From Bacteroidaceae bacterium (lineage in GTDB: Bacteria > Bacteroidota > Bacteroidia > Bacteroidales > Bacteroidaceae): a stretch of 64,000 nucleotides of DNA. Position 1 is the stretch's first letter, and each line of letters opens with the position of its first letter. The position numbers were made by a program, and so were the translations under genes. Below the pieces are notes generated by a model. That model did no database searches. It was not told the DNA's origin and worked only from the letters and a program-made list of their open reading frames with translations. The DNA lies in NCBI GenBank assembly GCA_017503645.1, contig JAFVSR010000063.1:1-64000 (forward strand), read 5' to 3'. Of this stretch, positions 15,555-24,372 are shown piece after piece.

Positions 15555-16358
15555 ATGAAACTAAACAAGTTTGGATTTTTTGGCGTAGCGCTTATGCTGG
15601 CCTTGTTTTTTGCAACATCTTGTACATCGTACAAACAGGTGCCTTATATGCAGAACAGTTACATAGTGAATGAATTGCAGCAAGCCGATACGGTTTATGA
15701 AGCTAAAATTCAACCTCGCGATTTGTTGAGCATTTTTGTGGTTTCTCCCAACGATCCTTTGGCGGCAACACCATACAATATGCTTGTTTCCCAATCTTAT
15801 GCTGAGAGGGGGTCTATCACTTCGCAGACATCATATTTGGAGTATCTTGTAGATGGTGAGGGTAGTATTGAATTCCCCGTTGTAGGCAAATTGCACGTTG
15901 CCGGCCTCTCCAAACAGGAAGCTGAACAGCTTATTCTTAATAAAATCAAGGGCGCATTTGCTATTCCCCCTATTGTCACCGTTCGTTTTGCCGATTTCAA
16001 GATTTCGGTGCTTGGTGAGGTGACACAGCCGGGTACTTTTACCATAAAGGACGATAAGGTTAATGTGTTCCAGGCGCTTGCTCTTGCCCGAGATATGACA
16101 ATCTATGGTATGCGCGAGAATGTGAAGATAATACGCGAGGATGTGAATGGTCGCACTTCGGTGCACGAACTGGACCTTACCGATGCCTCTATTGTGTCGT
16201 CTCCATACTATCATTTGCAACAGAACGACGTGGTCTATGTTACCCCCAACAAGGCCAGGGCTAAAGGCTCGGATGTAGGAAGCACAACATCGCTGTGGTT
16301 CTCTGCTACATCGATTCTCGTATCGTTGACCTCACTTTTGTATAACATCTTAAAGTAA
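15555..16358 (+). CDS. Polysaccharide biosynthesis/export lipoprotein (Wza-like)
   Basis: A 267-residue outer-membrane polysaccharide export protein. The signal peptide ends ATSC (Cys 23). The Poly_export domain begins with IQPRDLLSIFVVSPND and includes VDGEGSIEFPVVGKLHVAG; an SLBB-like repeat (FKISVLGEVTQPGTFTIKDD) follows. A hydrophobic C-terminal stretch (SLWFSATSILVSLTSLLYNI) may be a membrane anchor. In Gram-negatives such proteins form the outer-membrane channel for capsule or exopolysaccharide. I start at the ATG at 15555, not an upstream frame start, because the signal peptide begins there. The Wzc-like gene follows after 7 bases; no glycosyltransferase genes are adjacent. Confidence 0.9.
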   Translation: MKLNKFGFFGVALMLALFFATSCTSYKQVPYMQNSYIVNELQQADTVYEAKIQPRDLLSIFVVSPNDPLAATPYNMLVSQSYAERGSITSQTSYLEYLVDGEGSIEFPVVGKLHVAGLSKQEAEQLILNKIKGAFAIPPIVTVRFADFKISVLGEVTQPGTFTIKDDKVNVFQALALARDMTIYGMRENVKIIREDVNGRTSVHELDLTDASIVSSPYYHLQQNDVVYVTPNKARAKGSDVGSTTSLWFSATSILVSLTSLLYNILK

Positions 16359-16365
16359 AAGAATT

Positions 16366-18792
16366 ATGGATATAGAACGTAATCTTAACCAGGAAGGAAA
16401 CTCAAGCGAGTTTAATTTAGGCTTGATATTGCACCATTTTATGCTCAGCTGGAAATTGTTTGCAATTTCAGTTGTGGTATGTTTGTGTGCGGCAGCATTT
16501 TATATATATAATTCAACTAAGGTGTATCAGGTGTCTGCAAAGATTCTTGTACAGGATGATGAGAAAGGTTCGTTCGCTTCGCAGATGGATGTGCTCACCG
16601 ATTTCGGTTTCCAAGGCAATATGTCCAATGTGGAGAACGAGATTGAGGTTATTAACTCCTACTCTGTAGTGCGTGGCGCTGTGCTCGATGCCGGTCTTTA
16701 TATCTCATACTCAAGACCTAAACTCATTGGTTCTGCACCTATTTATAAAATGAGCAGCCCCGTGAATGCCGTTATCAAAGAAAGTGATTTGGAGAATTTG
16801 AAATCTTCGTTAAATATCTCTTTGAATGTAAATAGTGATTCCGTTTATGAGGTGTCATATATTTATGAAAACAGTTCTGAAGGTTTGGAGGTGGAGTCGG
16901 AAACTGAAAAAATAGCCTCTTTCCCCTATCTGCTGCAAACGGTTAAAGGTGATGTGTTGCTGACACGTAATGAGGAAGTTGAGAATCCTTCCGACGTAAA
17001 TATAAGGATTGCTCCATTGATGTCGGCGGCTGCATCGTATAAATCCTCTTTGAGTGTTTCTCCTATTTCAAAAACGGCTTCTGTGGCATATATATCGGCG
17101 AGAACATCTGTTCCTGCCAATGGCCTTGATTTTATCGATGCCGTTATAGTAAGTTACAACAAAGTGACCAACGAGGACAAACGTCAGGTGTCGCAGGATA
17201 CAAAAGATTTCATACAGCAGCGTATCGAGGTTATCAATGGTGAGTTGTCCGAGAAGGAAAAGAACCTTGCCAACTACAAGAAAAGCAATCAGCTTCTTTC
17301 ACCCGAAATCGATGCTCCCCAGGTACTTAGAAATAAAGATGAGTATGTGAAGAAGATGGAGAGTATGGAACTGGTAATGCAGAACTCAAAGTTCCTTATC
17401 GCATTTGTGAACAATCCAAAGAACGATTTGCAGATGATTCCTTCTACAATGGGACTCACAAGCGATGCTTCGCTATCTACGCTCATATCAAAATACAATG
17501 TAGAGGTTGTTGTGCGTAACCAGTTGTTGCTCACAGCTACGGCAGAGAACCCTGCACTCAAATTACAGACAGAGACCGTACGAGGTCTGCAGAATGATAT
17601 TCGTGAGGCGTTGAAGGCATACGATGCCTCGCTTGCGGCACAATATCAAACGCTTAAGAAGATTACCGACGAATATACATCGCGCTTGCGTATGTCGCCC
17701 GATATGGAACGCTCTCTCATTGAAATTACCCGCGAGCGTGATATTAAGTCGCAGCTATATGTAATGCTGTTGCAGAAGTACGAGGAGACTGCCCTTTCAC
17801 TTGCGGTTACAGCGAATAACCTTCGTTGCATAGACCCTGCAATGTGTTCGGCTGCACCCATTGCTCCTCGCAAAAATATGATATTTGCAGTGGCATTTTT
17901 CATTGGTTTGTTGCTTCCTTCGGCCTTTGTGTACTTGAAGGAGTTGTTGCGTACAAAGATTTCTAACCCCGAGGAGGTACAGGAGCTTACAACGTTGCCT
18001 TTGGTTGCCACAGTGCCTATGGCGGCAAGCGTTACTGCGCGTAGTAAGGCGATTGTGGTTCGTGCCAACCATAACGACATTATGGCCGAGGCGTTCAGAA
18101 CGTTGCGTACAAACTTGCAGTTCCTTATGAGGAAGACAGATGGCAAGGTTATTATGTTTACATCTACAACTTCCGGCGAGGGTAAAACATTTGTTTCGGC
18201 CAACTTTGCAGTGAGTCTTGCAGTACTTGGCAAAAAGGTGCTTATGATGGGTGTGGATATACGCCGCCCCCGTTTGGCCGAAGTGTTTAACATAAATTCT
18301 AAGGCCGAAGGCTTTACAAGCTACTTGTGTGCCGATGAGAAGGATGTTGCTATGCTCGACGACTTTATTATCCCTTCGACCGAGATTCATAACCTCTATC
18401 TATTGCCGGCCGGTATCGTGCCTCCCAACCCTGCGGAGTTGCTTTCAAGCCCCAATCTTGATGTGGCATTGAATTATCTTTCGAAGAAATTCGATTATGT
18501 GGTAATGGATACAGCGCCCGTAGGTCTTGTGACCGACTCTCTTATTCTTAGTCGCGTGGCCGATGCCGTGGTTTATGTATCGCGCGTTGACCATACAGAT
18601 AAGTCGGCGTTTGAATTCCTTAATTCGCTTGTTCAGGAGGAAAAATTGCGTAACGTATCAGTTGTCGTGAATGCTGAGGATATGGACAAACGCAAACGTG
18701 GCTATGGTTACGGAAACAAATACTCTACAGGTTATACCAGTTATGAGTATTATTCTTCCGACGATGGCACAAAACGCAAGAAGAAAAAATAA
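16366..18792 (+). CDS. Polysaccharide co-polymerase / BY-kinase (Wzc-like)
   Basis: An 808-residue inner-membrane protein combining a Wzz chain-length domain and a bacterial tyrosine kinase. A membrane segment lies near residues 28-50 (LFAISVVVCLCAAAFYIY), a long periplasmic coiled-coil region follows, and a second membrane segment is near residues 506-525. The cytoplasmic kinase has Walker A in TSTTSGEGKT (about 601-610), Walker A' in VLMMGVDIRRPRL and Walker B in DYVVMDTAPVG. The C-terminus is a tyrosine cluster (YGYGNKYSTGYTSYEYYSS), the expected autophosphorylation site. It works with the upstream export protein in polysaccharide assembly; the polymer is unknown because the biosynthetic genes are not in the window. 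Confidence 0.93.
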   Translation: MDIERNLNQEGNSSEFNLGLILHHFMLSWKLFAISVVVCLCAAAFYIYNSTKVYQVSAKILVQDDEKGSFASQMDVLTDFGFQGNMSNVENEIEVINSYSVVRGAVLDAGLYISYSRPKLIGSAPIYKMSSPVNAVIKESDLENLKSSLNISLNVNSDSVYEVSYIYENSSEGLEVESETEKIASFPYLLQTVKGDVLLTRNEEVENPSDVNIRIAPLMSAAASYKSSLSVSPISKTASVAYISARTSVPANGLDFIDAVIVSYNKVTNEDKRQVSQDTKDFIQQRIEVINGELSEKEKNLANYKKSNQLLSPEIDAPQVLRNKDEYVKKMESMELVMQNSKFLIAFVNNPKNDLQMIPSTMGLTSDASLSTLISKYNVEVVVRNQLLLTATAENPALKLQTETVRGLQNDIREALKAYDASLAAQYQTLKKITDEYTSRLRMSPDMERSLIEITRERDIKSQLYVMLLQKYEETALSLAVTANNLRCIDPAMCSAAPIAPRKNMIFAVAFFIGLLLPSAFVYLKELLRTKISNPEEVQELTTLPLVATVPMAASVTARSKAIVVRANHNDIMAEAFRTLRTNLQFLMRKTDGKVIMFTSTTSGEGKTFVSANFAVSLAVLGKKVLMMGVDIRRPRLAEVFNINSKAEGFTSYLCADEKDVAMLDDFIIPSTEIHNLYLLPAGIVPPNPAELLSSPNLDVALNYLSKKFDYVVMDTAPVGLVTDSLILSRVADAVVYVSRVDHTDKSAFEFLNSLVQEEKLRNVSVVVNAEDMDKRKRGYGYGNKYSTGYTSYEYYSSDDGTKRKKKK

Positions 18793-18800
18793 ATATTCAT

Positions 18801-18829
18801 AGAACAGCCCACGGGCTGTTCTATTTTTT
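18801..18829 (+). terminator. Intrinsic terminator of the export/kinase operon
   Basis: Arms AGAACAGCCC and GGGCTGTTCT are followed by ATTTTTT, 8 bases after the stop. Confidence 0.9.
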
Positions 18830-18884
18830 ATATATGTTTTTACGAATAAGTTTGGAAAAAAGCGGGCGTTTTCAAAAAAATGCT

Positions 18885-18892
18885 TAACTTTG
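18885..18892 (+). promoter_or_regulatory. -7 promoter element of serine palmitoyltransferase
   Basis: TAACTTTG lies about 43 bases upstream of the ATG at 18936. Confidence 0.55.
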
Positions 18893-18935
18893 CACTCCGA
18901 ATCGGGTATAGGCCGATAATACCAAATATTACAAG

Positions 18936-20123
18936 ATGGGTTTACTGAAAGAGAAATATGCGAAATATGACCTCCCGCAGCGTTTTATGGCTATGGGCGT
19001 GTATCCTTATTTCCGCTGCATAGAGAGCGAACAGGATACCGAGGTACTGATGAGTGGTAAAAAGGTACTTATGTTCGGCTCGAACTCTTATATGGGCCTT
19101 ACAAACCACCCTCGTATAAAGGAGGCAGCCATAGCTGCCACCCGTAAATACGGTACAGGTTGTGCTGGTTCGCGTTTTCTCAACGGTACTGTTGATATCC
19201 ACCTGCAACTTGAAAACGAGCTTGCACAGTTTGTGGGAAAGGACGAAGCGTTGGTCTATTCTACCGGTTTCCAGGTGAACTTGGGTGTGCTCTCTTGCAT
19301 AACGGGCCGCCGCGATACCATCATCTGCGATGAACTCGACCACGCATCTATTGTAGATGGCCGTCGTTTGTCATTCTCAACGGTGCGCAAGTTCCGCCAT
19401 AACAATATGGAGAATCTGGAGAAGGAGTTGCAGGCTTGCGACCCCGACACTATCAAACTTATTGTTGTGGATGGTGTATTCAGTATGGAAGGCGACATAG
19501 CCAACTTGCCCGAGATTGTGCGCTTGAAGGACAAATACAATGCAAGCATAATGGTTGACGAGGCTCACGGCTTGGGTGTTCTCGGTAACCAGGGACGTGG
19601 TACTTGCGACCATTTCGGCCTCACCAAGGATGTGGACCTTATTATGGGTACATTCAGCAAGTCTTTGGCTACCATCGGTGGTTTCATCGCTGCAGATAAA
19701 GAGGTTATAAACTATATACGCCACAATTCGCGTTCATATATATTCAGCGCAAGTAATACTCCCGCAGCTACTGCGGCAGCATTGGAGGCGTTGCATATCA
19801 TACAGGAGGAGCCTGAGCGTTTGGAGAACCTTTGGAAGATAACAAACTATACATTGAAGAATTTCCGTGACCTCGGTTTTGAGATTGGAAATACTTCTAC
19901 CCCTATTATTCCTTTGTATATCCGTGATACCGACAAGACATTTATGGTTACAAAGATGTTGTGGGAAGCCGGTGTGTTTGTGAATCCTGTGGTGCCACCG
20001 GCTTGTTCTCCTCAGGATACACTTATCCGTTTCTCGTTGATGGCTACTCACACCAAGGAGCAGATAGACCGTGCTCTTGATGTTATGGTGCCTATCTTCA
20101 AGCAGTTGGATATTATTAAATAA
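18936..20123 (+). CDS. spt: Serine palmitoyltransferase (alpha-oxoamine synthase family)
   Basis: A 395-residue PLP enzyme that condenses serine with a fatty acyl-CoA to form 3-ketosphinganine, the first step of sphingolipid synthesis, a hallmark of Bacteroidales. Key features are [31 protein letters not shown], the PLP-ring His in [12 protein letters not shown], the Asp of [11 protein letters not shown], and the Schiff-base Lys in [13 protein letters not shown]. Closely related enzymes (KBL, BioF) share these motifs. I prefer serine palmitoyltransferase because of the N-terminal [17 protein letters not shown] and YPYFRCIES segments, which I associate with the Bacteroides enzyme. It is monocistronic and tRNA-Pro follows 23 bases after its stop. 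Confidence 0.85.
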   Translation: MGLLKEKYAKYDLPQRFMAMGVYPYFRCIESEQDTEVLMSGKKVLMFGSNSYMGLTNHPRIKEAAIAATRKYGTGCAGSRFLNGTVDIHLQLENELAQFVGKDEALVYSTGFQVNLGVLSCITGRRDTIICDELDHASIVDGRRLSFSTVRKFRHNNMENLEKELQACDPDTIKLIVVDGVFSMEGDIANLPEIVRLKDKYNASIMVDEAHGLGVLGNQGRGTCDHFGLTKDVDLIMGTFSKSLATIGGFIAADKEVINYIRHNSRSYIFSASNTPAATAAALEALHIIQEEPERLENLWKITNYTLKNFRDLGFEIGNTSTPIIPLYIRDTDKTFMVTKMLWEAGVFVNPVVPPACSPQDTLIRFSLMATHTKEQIDRALDVMVPIFKQLDIIK

Positions 20124-20146
20124 AGGTATAAAAATAATTTCGGTTT

Positions 20147-20223
20147 CGGGGCGTAGCGCAGTCCGGTAGCGCACCTGGTTTGGGACCAGGTGGTCGCAGG
20201 TTCGAATCCTGTCGCCCCGACCA
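20147..20223 (+). tRNA. tRNA-Pro (anticodon TGG), CCA encoded
   Basis: A full cloverleaf is visible: acceptor CGGGGCG pairs with CGCCCCG, the anticodon stem CCTGG/CCAGG encloses a TTTGGGA loop with anticodon TGG, and the T arm GCAGG-TTCGAAT-CCTGT is standard. Discriminator A (20220) is followed by encoded CCA. Confidence 0.97.
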
Positions 20224-20225
20224 AA

Positions 20226-20263
20226 AGCAAGAGTGGTTTCTTAATTACTCTTGCTGTTTTTTT
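20226..20263 (+). terminator. Terminator after tRNA-Pro
   Basis: Arms AGCAAGAGT (20226-20234) and ACTCTTGCT (20247-20255) are followed by GTTTTTTT. Confidence 0.85.
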
Positions 20264-20300
20264 ATAGTATCGTGTTCTCGGCATTGCTCCTCATCTTTGT

Positions 20301-20330
20301 GTTTGTGTCCAGGTGGTCGCAGGTTCGAAT
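20301..20330 (+). repeat. Partial copy of the tRNA-Pro 3' half, possible attachment-site remnant
   Basis: Bases 20301-20330 match 20178-20207 of the tRNA gene at 28 of 30 positions, with a 22-base identical core spanning the anticodon-stem 3' arm to the T loop. The copy lacks the 5' half and the acceptor complement, so it is not a functional tRNA. Integrases of genomic islands and phages commonly use this part of tRNA genes, leaving such direct repeats. Confidence 0.8.
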
Positions 20331-20454
20331 TCTCTCCTTTTCTTACAATTACTTCTTTTAATGTCCTGTTTTGTGCATCTACGTGGTGTAAAATGAACAA
20401 ATGATAACCAATATGTGCATTTTTTACGTTAAAAAGGGCCGTTTTTTAACGCCT

Positions 20455-20483
20455 GTTGCACAAAAGACGTACCTTTGTGCAAC
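20455..20483 (+). promoter_or_regulatory. ompP1 promoter overlapped by a 10-bp dyad (candidate operator)
   Basis: The -7 element TACCTTTG lies at 20470-20477. A perfect inverted repeat, GTTGCACAAA (20455-20464) and TTTGTGCAAC (20474-20483), straddles it with a 9-base spacer. The right arm shares the TTTG of the -7 element, so a bound protein would block RNA polymerase. Because the transcript starts near 20483, the dyad acts as DNA rather than RNA. A related dyad occurs at 43803-43839. Confidence 0.65.
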
Positions 20484-20548
20484 GAAAAATTTGAGACATA
20501 ACAGTAATTACTAAAAACGAATCAATAACTTTTTAAATTTATATGATT

Positions 20549-21910
20549 ATGAAAAGAATTTTTTCAAGTATTGTTTTTGCATCGCTTGCAATAGCATCAT
20601 TTGCAGGTGGTCTTTTGACAAACACAAACCAGAGTGCGGCATTTGTTCGTAACCCTGCTCGTTATGCTTCATTGGACGCAGATGCTGTTTACTTTAACCC
20701 TGCAGGTACAGCTTTCTTGAAGGAGGGTTGGACCGTTTCTGCCAACTGGCAGATGATTTGGCAGGACCGTGATGTATTAAATGCCGGTAAAGAGTATAAG
20801 GGTGAGGTTTATGTTCCCATTATGCCTACTTTCCACGCTACATATAAGACCGGCGATTGGGCTTTCAGTGCTTTCTTTGGAATGCCCGGTGGTGGTGGCG
20901 AGGCTAATTTTGATAATGGTCTCCCTGTTTTCAATAATATGGTTAACGGCTTGTTTGCTCAAGGATTGGCTGCTGTGAACCCCGCTCTTGCCGATGTTAC
21001 AGGCTACAGCACCTCTTCTACTTTTACATCTACACAGTATCTTTTCAGCTTGCAGCTTGGTGCAGCCTATAAGGTAAATGATAATTTCTCGGTTTACGGT
21101 GGTCTTCGTGCCAATTATACAAGCCTTACATATGAGGGATCTATTTTGACATCTTTCCCCAATGGTGTTATGTATAATACAGGTGTGGCAGAGGTTCCTA
21201 TGAGTGCAATTCCTCAACTTGCTCCTTATGAGACTGTTGTGGCAGGTGCTGCTCCCAACTATGAGCTTGAATTGACTCAAACCGGTGTTGCTTTTGCTCC
21301 CATTGTAGGTGTTGATTACAAAGTGGGTGGTTTTAACTTGGGTGTTAAGTATGAATTCCGCGCAATTAACATTATAGAGAACGATACAAAGAGTACTACA
21401 TCGGAGAAATTGTTGGCTGCTCTACCCACATTGAGCGATGGTGTAAAGTTCCGCAACGATGCTCCCGCAAAACTTTCAGTAGGTGCTTCGTATGATATCT
21501 GCGACCGCGTGAAGGTTATGGGTGCTACAACATATTACTTTGACAAGGACGCCACAATTGAATCTTTGATGAGCAAGGCTAACACAATGAAGACTTTGAG
21601 CCGCAACACATACGAGTTGCTTGCAGGTGTAGAGGTTAAGGTTACCGACAAACTCCTTCTCTCTACCGGTATGCAGTTTAGTGATTTTGGCGTGAATGAG
21701 AGCTATTTGAGCGATATTTCTTTCATTGACGACTCATTTATGGTAGGTTTTGGTGGCAAGTACAGCTTCAACGAGAACTGGGATTTGAACTTTGGTGCTT
21801 GTTATACCAACTATGCTCACGGTAAGGGTGTTAATGTTGATACATACAGCGAATCCACTTATTTGCGCAAGACTTACAACGTAGCGGTTGGTGTTGACTT
21901 CCGCTTCTAA
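20549..21910 (+). CDS. OmpP1/FadL/TodX family outer-membrane transporter
   Basis: A 453-residue outer-membrane beta-barrel of the long-chain fatty acid/hydrophobic compound porin family. The signal peptide (MKRIFSSIVFASLAIASFA-G) is followed by the family N-terminal signature NPARYASLDADAVYFNPAGT, related to the NPA-L/P hatch of FadL. Many amphipathic strands follow, ending with an aromatic C-terminus (VGVDFRF). It should move hydrophobic substrates across the outer membrane. I chose the ATG at 20549 because serC and the DUF5723 gene share the same gattATGAA start context; an in-frame ATG at 20543 is possible. Its promoter carries a dyad operator candidate. Confidence 0.9.
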   Translation: MKRIFSSIVFASLAIASFAGGLLTNTNQSAAFVRNPARYASLDADAVYFNPAGTAFLKEGWTVSANWQMIWQDRDVLNAGKEYKGEVYVPIMPTFHATYKTGDWAFSAFFGMPGGGGEANFDNGLPVFNNMVNGLFAQGLAAVNPALADVTGYSTSSTFTSTQYLFSLQLGAAYKVNDNFSVYGGLRANYTSLTYEGSILTSFPNGVMYNTGVAEVPMSAIPQLAPYETVVAGAAPNYELELTQTGVAFAPIVGVDYKVGGFNLGVKYEFRAINIIENDTKSTTSEKLLAALPTLSDGVKFRNDAPAKLSVGASYDICDRVKVMGATTYYFDKDATIESLMSKANTMKTLSRNTYELLAGVEVKVTDKLLLSTGMQFSDFGVNESYLSDISFIDDSFMVGFGGKYSFNENWDLNFGACYTNYAHGKGVNVDTYSESTYLRKTYNVAVGVDFRF

Positions 21911-21938
21911 TTAAGAATATAAATCTACAATCTATATG

Positions 21939-21971
21939 CGCCTTGCAGAATTCTGCAAGGCGTTTTTTTTT
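21939..21971 (+). terminator. Intrinsic terminator of the OmpP1 gene
   Basis: Arms CGCCTTGCAG and CTGCAAGGCG around AATT are followed by a T-run of nine. Confidence 0.92.
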
Positions 21972-22068
21972 GTACATATGTTTTTAATTGGACTTTCCGT
22001 ATTGGAATATAAAGATTAGATTTTGTAAAAATAAATTCCAATATTGCGAGTATTAACAGTTTTTTAAT

Positions 22069-22076
22069 TATTTTTG
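22069..22076 (+). promoter_or_regulatory. -7 promoter element of the lipoprotein/DUF5723 operon
   Basis: TATTTTTG is an exact TAnnTTTG match with ATTG at 22043-22046 as a possible -33 element, 22 bases away. Confidence 0.55.
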
Positions 22077-22120
22077 CCAAACATAGTGAAACGATAGAAT
22101 GCTTTAATATAAATTATATA

Positions 22121-24328
22121 ATGATGAAACTCAAAACTTTAATTAATGTTAATGCGGCAGCTGCTTTGCTGTTGTCATTTGTGACAGCGTGTAGTGTGGA
22201 GGATACCCACGATTTGTCAAAAGATATTGATATGACGGTTGCCGTCGGTAATGGAATATCGCTTCCGCTTGGTTCTACCGAACAGATTATGCTCACCGAG
22301 ATGATAGATCCCGAGAGTAGCGATGTGCTTGAAACCGATGCTACAGGCAATTATGTTATAAAAAAGGGTGATGATATAGACGAAACAAGTGTGGAGATAA
22401 AGGAGGTGGATGTAACCGTAAAGCCGATAAGCCACAGTGAAATGTTCGACCTTTATATTATCACTCATACAAAGGAGGAAATCGAGCACGCTAAAGCCGA
22501 GGTTATTGCCATAAAGGCTGATATGGAAAAGCAGGCTTTGGACAAAAGGAATGAGGCAAAAGTGTTGGCTGAAAAAACCAAGAACGAGGCGATAGCAAAG
22601 GCTGAAAAAGTTAAAGCCGATGCATACAAGCGTGCCGATGATTATATTATAGATCCTGTTCTTAATGCTGCTGCAAAAAAGAATGCTGATGATGCTTACC
22701 AAGAGGCTCTTGTAACCATAAATAAAAAATATGCAGAAACTATTAATGCCGTAGAAGAAGCGTATGTTGTTGCAATAGACGAAATCGACGAGCAGTATCG
22801 CGCTGTTCTTGCAAAGTATGACGAGGCTTTAGCTACGAATGTAGAGCTTGGTGAGATTGACCACGAGATTACCGGTGAAGAGGCAAAAATCAACTACGAC
22901 CTGTTCGTAGATGTACCCGAAGAGGTTAAGGATATTGAAACGGTGGATTTTGAAGAACCTGCAGATTTGACCATTGACATTGCCATTGCGGTGCATGGTG
23001 AGGGGCGTGATGATTTCAGCGACTTGGTGAACACCATAAATCTCTATGGTAATGATAATGAAGAGAAATTCTATATCGGTGTTCCTAATTTTATTGTTTT
23101 TGAGGAAGGTGCCGATGTTGTTTCTTCTGAAGATGGAACATATAAAAAACTATATGTTCAGGGAGGTGCTACACACAAAGACGATAATAACAAGAACATT
23201 AAACATCTTACACGTACCTTTAAGATTAAAGGCTTCGATTTCACCAAGGATGATGTTGAAATTGAAAACGGTGCCATTGCTGTAAATAAAGAGTTTGCAG
23301 CAGAAGGACGTATTGTTGCTAATGCCATTGAAGTGAGCCTGGCCAATGCTTTGAAAATTAGTGATGTTACGCTTGATGCAACGGTTTCTTTGGGTAAGAA
23401 ACAAAATAACGGTGAGTACTTGTTTACCCTTAAAAAGATTAAAGGTCTTTTTGCTCCCGAGATTGATCCTATCAGCATTGATGAGGTAGACTTGGATTTG
23501 GGCGAGGATATGGATTTTGTGTACGAGAATGGTGCAATATTTGATTTTGCCAATCCGCAAGTGAACCTTGTAATAAACAGCGGTGTGGCTCTTGAGACCG
23601 AAGCTACCATTGTGTTGCGTAGCTTTGATGACAAGGGCAACGAGATTACAACAGGTAAGGGTGTACAAATACCTCTTACAATAGTTGAGGGTGAGAACAT
23701 CTATAACATAACCAATGATTTCTTCGCAACAGGTGAACCCAACCTCAGTTCTTTGCTTGCAAAAATTCCTCATAGTGTTAAAATAGAGGATATTAAACCT
23801 AAAATTGCAGATAAGGTGCAAGAGGTTACACTTGGTGAGAATATGAAGATAAGTGGTTCCTATGATATAAATATCCCAATGATATTTAACGAGGTTAAAC
23901 TTACATATACCGAAACCATCGAGGATGTGCTTGGCGAAACACCTGAAGATATTACAGATTATGTGTCTGAAATCAAATCGGTATTGGTTGAGTTTGAGGC
24001 ACTGAACACCGTTCCCGCCGATTTTAATGTTGACATTGTGGCGCTTGATAAAAATAACAGAAAAATCAATGGCGTGGTTGCCAACCTGGTTGACGAGGAT
24101 GGTCGCCCGCAGACAATCAAGGCCGGTAAAGGGCACAACGAGGCGCCTGTAGCTACTAATGTGAAGATTGAGCTGAGTGTCGCAGATGGTCAGATAGAAA
24201 AGATATGCAACCTTGATATAAAACTAAATGGTCACGGTTACAATGTTACCCTGAATGAGAATGCATATATTGAATTGAAAAATATTGAAGTGACCATAGA
24301 AGAGCCCATTATAGTGGATATGAACTAA
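22121..24328 (+). CDS. Large lipoprotein with an inserted coiled coil, family unknown
   Basis: A 735-residue lipoprotein: the hydrophobic N-terminus ends VTAC with acylated Cys 24, followed by a mildly acidic SVEDTHD. Residues about 118-240 form a charged Ala/Glu/Lys-rich helical region (for example EVIAIKADMEKQALDKRNEA and the later YAETINAVEEAYVVAIDEID) predicted to be a long coiled coil inserted between beta-rich parts. The rest consists of strand-rich segments with recurring phrases such as VDLDLGEDMDFVYENGAIFD, suggesting tandem immunoglobulin-like or lipid-binding-like domains. I do not recognise a family. The DUF5723 gene follows after 44 bases, so the two are probably co-transcribed and may form an envelope complex. 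The tail ends acidic (EEPIIVDMN). Confidence 0.75.
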   Translation: MMKLKTLINVNAAAALLLSFVTACSVEDTHDLSKDIDMTVAVGNGISLPLGSTEQIMLTEMIDPESSDVLETDATGNYVIKKGDDIDETSVEIKEVDVTVKPISHSEMFDLYIITHTKEEIEHAKAEVIAIKADMEKQALDKRNEAKVLAEKTKNEAIAKAEKVKADAYKRADDYIIDPVLNAAAKKNADDAYQEALVTINKKYAETINAVEEAYVVAIDEIDEQYRAVLAKYDEALATNVELGEIDHEITGEEAKINYDLFVDVPEEVKDIETVDFEEPADLTIDIAIAVHGEGRDDFSDLVNTINLYGNDNEEKFYIGVPNFIVFEEGADVVSSEDGTYKKLYVQGGATHKDDNNKNIKHLTRTFKIKGFDFTKDDVEIENGAIAVNKEFAAEGRIVANAIEVSLANALKISDVTLDATVSLGKKQNNGEYLFTLKKIKGLFAPEIDPISIDEVDLDLGEDMDFVYENGAIFDFANPQVNLVINSGVALETEATIVLRSFDDKGNEITTGKGVQIPLTIVEGENIYNITNDFFATGEPNLSSLLAKIPHSVKIEDIKPKIADKVQEVTLGENMKISGSYDINIPMIFNEVKLTYTETIEDVLGETPEDITDYVSEIKSVLVEFEALNTVPADFNVDIVALDKNNRKINGVVANLVDEDGRPQTIKAGKGHNEAPVATNVKIELSVADGQIEKICNLDIKLNGHGYNVTLNENAYIELKNIEVTIEEPIIVDMN

Positions 24329-24372
24329 TTGCAAACGCATAGAACAATAAATAAAAGCAAAATAATACGATT

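Noticed and set aside
20301..20330. A second tRNA gene
   Set aside because: Only the 3' anticodon-stem to T-loop part is present; the acceptor stem and D arm are missing, so it is a partial copy only.
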